In this document: positions 63,158 to 64,000 of the stretch, piece after piece | Position numbering within the stretch: position 1 is the first letter of the stretch | Layout of the letters: each line of letters starts with the position of its first letter | NCBI GenBank assembly: GCA_965263285.1 | Contig: CBDHHD010000004.1 | Span: 558,001 to 622,000, forward strand | Reading direction: 5' to 3' | DNA: 64,000 nucleotides | Source of the DNA: JASGCP01 sp965263285 | GTDB taxonomy: Bacteria > Bacteroidota > Bacteroidia > Chitinophagales > Chitinophagaceae | Program-made: the position numbers and the translations under genes | Notes under the pieces: model-generated | The model's database searches: none | What the model was told of the DNA's origin: nothing | The model's input: only the letters and a program-made list of their open reading frames with translations

Positions 63158-63620
63158 GGCTACGCCTTTTTTTGAGGTGCTGGGATATTTATGTTTTTGA
63201 AACTACTCATAATATAATTTAGTATTCATTTTTTATATCTTTTTCTTTCTTTTGTCTCGATACAAAAGAAAGAAACAAAGAAAAAATCAAGCCTGCAGAT
63301 AAAGAGTAGAGACACTTTGCCATGTGTCTCTACTACAGCTTGCTACGCTATCTAGAATTGAATAGGAGGCGGTTAGGTATGAATTGTTACGGTGAGCTTA
63401 TTCATAGTTACCTTTTATGTAAGTTCCTTATGCTCATCATAACGATTCATATATAAAAACTTCCGCCCCACATTCTCGCTGGTCGCTCCGCGCGCCTCGT
63501 TTTATAACGCTCTTTATCTGATGGCAGTCCTCACCAGATACTCCCTATTATTTCCATATCTATCCTTATTTCAATAAAAAATATTTTCCAATAAATCTAT
63601 TGACCTACCTGAGTAGTTAC
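63158..63620. repeat. Element R copy, left arm GGCTACGCC
   Basis: Left arm GGCTACGCCTTTTTTTGAGG; right end CCTACCTGAGTAGTTAC of the variant type. Central inverted pair and hairpin present. An IS1634-like end CCCCAACTTGGTAAAAAA lies just before it at about 63130. Confidence 0.7.
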
Positions 63621-63769
63621 AAAAAATAAAGTAGGAACAAATAATATATGTATCTCTACTACGGGTTAGTAGGATAGTGAAAATAATGGAAGTTTGTTAG
63701 GCAAAATGATAAGACACCTAAATAATTACTTTATTTTCACAACTTATTGAATTGCTTCTTACTTTATTA

Positions 63770-64000
63770 GGCATAACTAAATTTAGTGTGAGGAAAAATT
63801 TAGTTTACTAAAAGGCTACATCTTTTTTTGAGATGCTGGGGGTTATTTGTGTTTTTGTAATTACTCAGGTATAGGTTAATAATTTATTTTTTATATCTTT
63901 TTCTTTCTTTTGTCTTGATACAAAAGAAAGAAACAAAGAAAAAATCAAGCCTGCAGATAAAGAGCTACAAAACTACGGCTCGCTACGCTAGCGAGAATGA
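63770..64000 (+). mobile_element. MITE, element A, running off the window
   Basis: Left end GGCATAACTAAATTTAGTGT then GAGG, the R arm at about 63814 and R blocks continue to the window edge. The rest lies outside. Nothing else recognised in 63621-63769 apart from AT-rich DNA. Confidence 0.85.

Overview
The window is AT-rich bacterial chromosome from a member of the Bacteroidota, most likely the Chitinophagales/Chitinophagaceae. The basis is the gene families (DUF1015, YXWGXW-repeat protein, R-type EF-P with the loop spelling GENKTARAAAK, thiS-thiC, BioF-like enzyme, VFVAC lipoboxes), the TAnnTTTG -7 promoter boxes and the absence of Shine-Dalgarno sequences. No rRNA, tRNA, CRISPR array or phage genes were seen.

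Layout. 0.3-7.3 kb: M1 aminopeptidase, YXWGXW protein, acyl-CoA dehydrogenase, DUF1015 protein and TPR protein. 7.3-10.9 kb: insertion-sequence zone with an intact IS1634-type element nested in a repeat, plus IS66-type and IS256-like remnants. 11-22.9 kb: housekeeping genes (heptose-7-P kinase, Na+/solute symporter, ndk, acetyltransferase-like protein, cystathionine gamma-synthase/lyase, TauE permease, beta-helix protein, BioF-like enzyme, FKBP). 23.8-28.8 kb: hydrolase lipoprotein, YkgJ protein, a secreted protein and a type II restriction-modification locus whose MjaI-like nuclease gene is cut by a MITE. 29.2-34.8 kb: frameshifted lutA, an M20 peptidase, glpK and glpD. 35-45 kb: a tandem array of three near-identical Kelch lipoprotein genes and a lipoprotein paralogous to the one at 25-26 kb. 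45-59.7 kb: thiC-thiS, a decayed efp copy, efp, AhpD-like, LptF/G, tatA, gatA, an interrupted thioredoxin-fold gene, hflX, cyclase, DoxX, thioesterase, ybeY, feoA and nadD. 59.7-62.6 kb: decayed transposases, a truncated SDR gene and eno. The last 1.4 kb is repeats.

Mobile repeats dominate the intergenic space. Three families of short non-coding elements share a pattern: inverted ends that begin with GG and are T-rich, and 8-bp target duplications. They are element R (up to about 440 bp, about twenty whole or partial loci), element A (about 560 bp, an R copy held inside a smaller MITE) and element B (about 130-190 bp). Their shared ends suggest one transposase family acting in trans, probably IS1595-like, which is not in this window.

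The most interesting locus is the Kelch array. The three lipoproteins are almost identical except for two adjacent codons in each propeller blade and for loops after the GG of each blade. Each also carries a TTCTA pentanucleotide tract in its signal-peptide codons (4, 5 and 13 units), placed to switch the reading frame. This looks like a phase-variable, diversified surface-binding system, organised like Neisseria opa genes but built on Kelch propellers.
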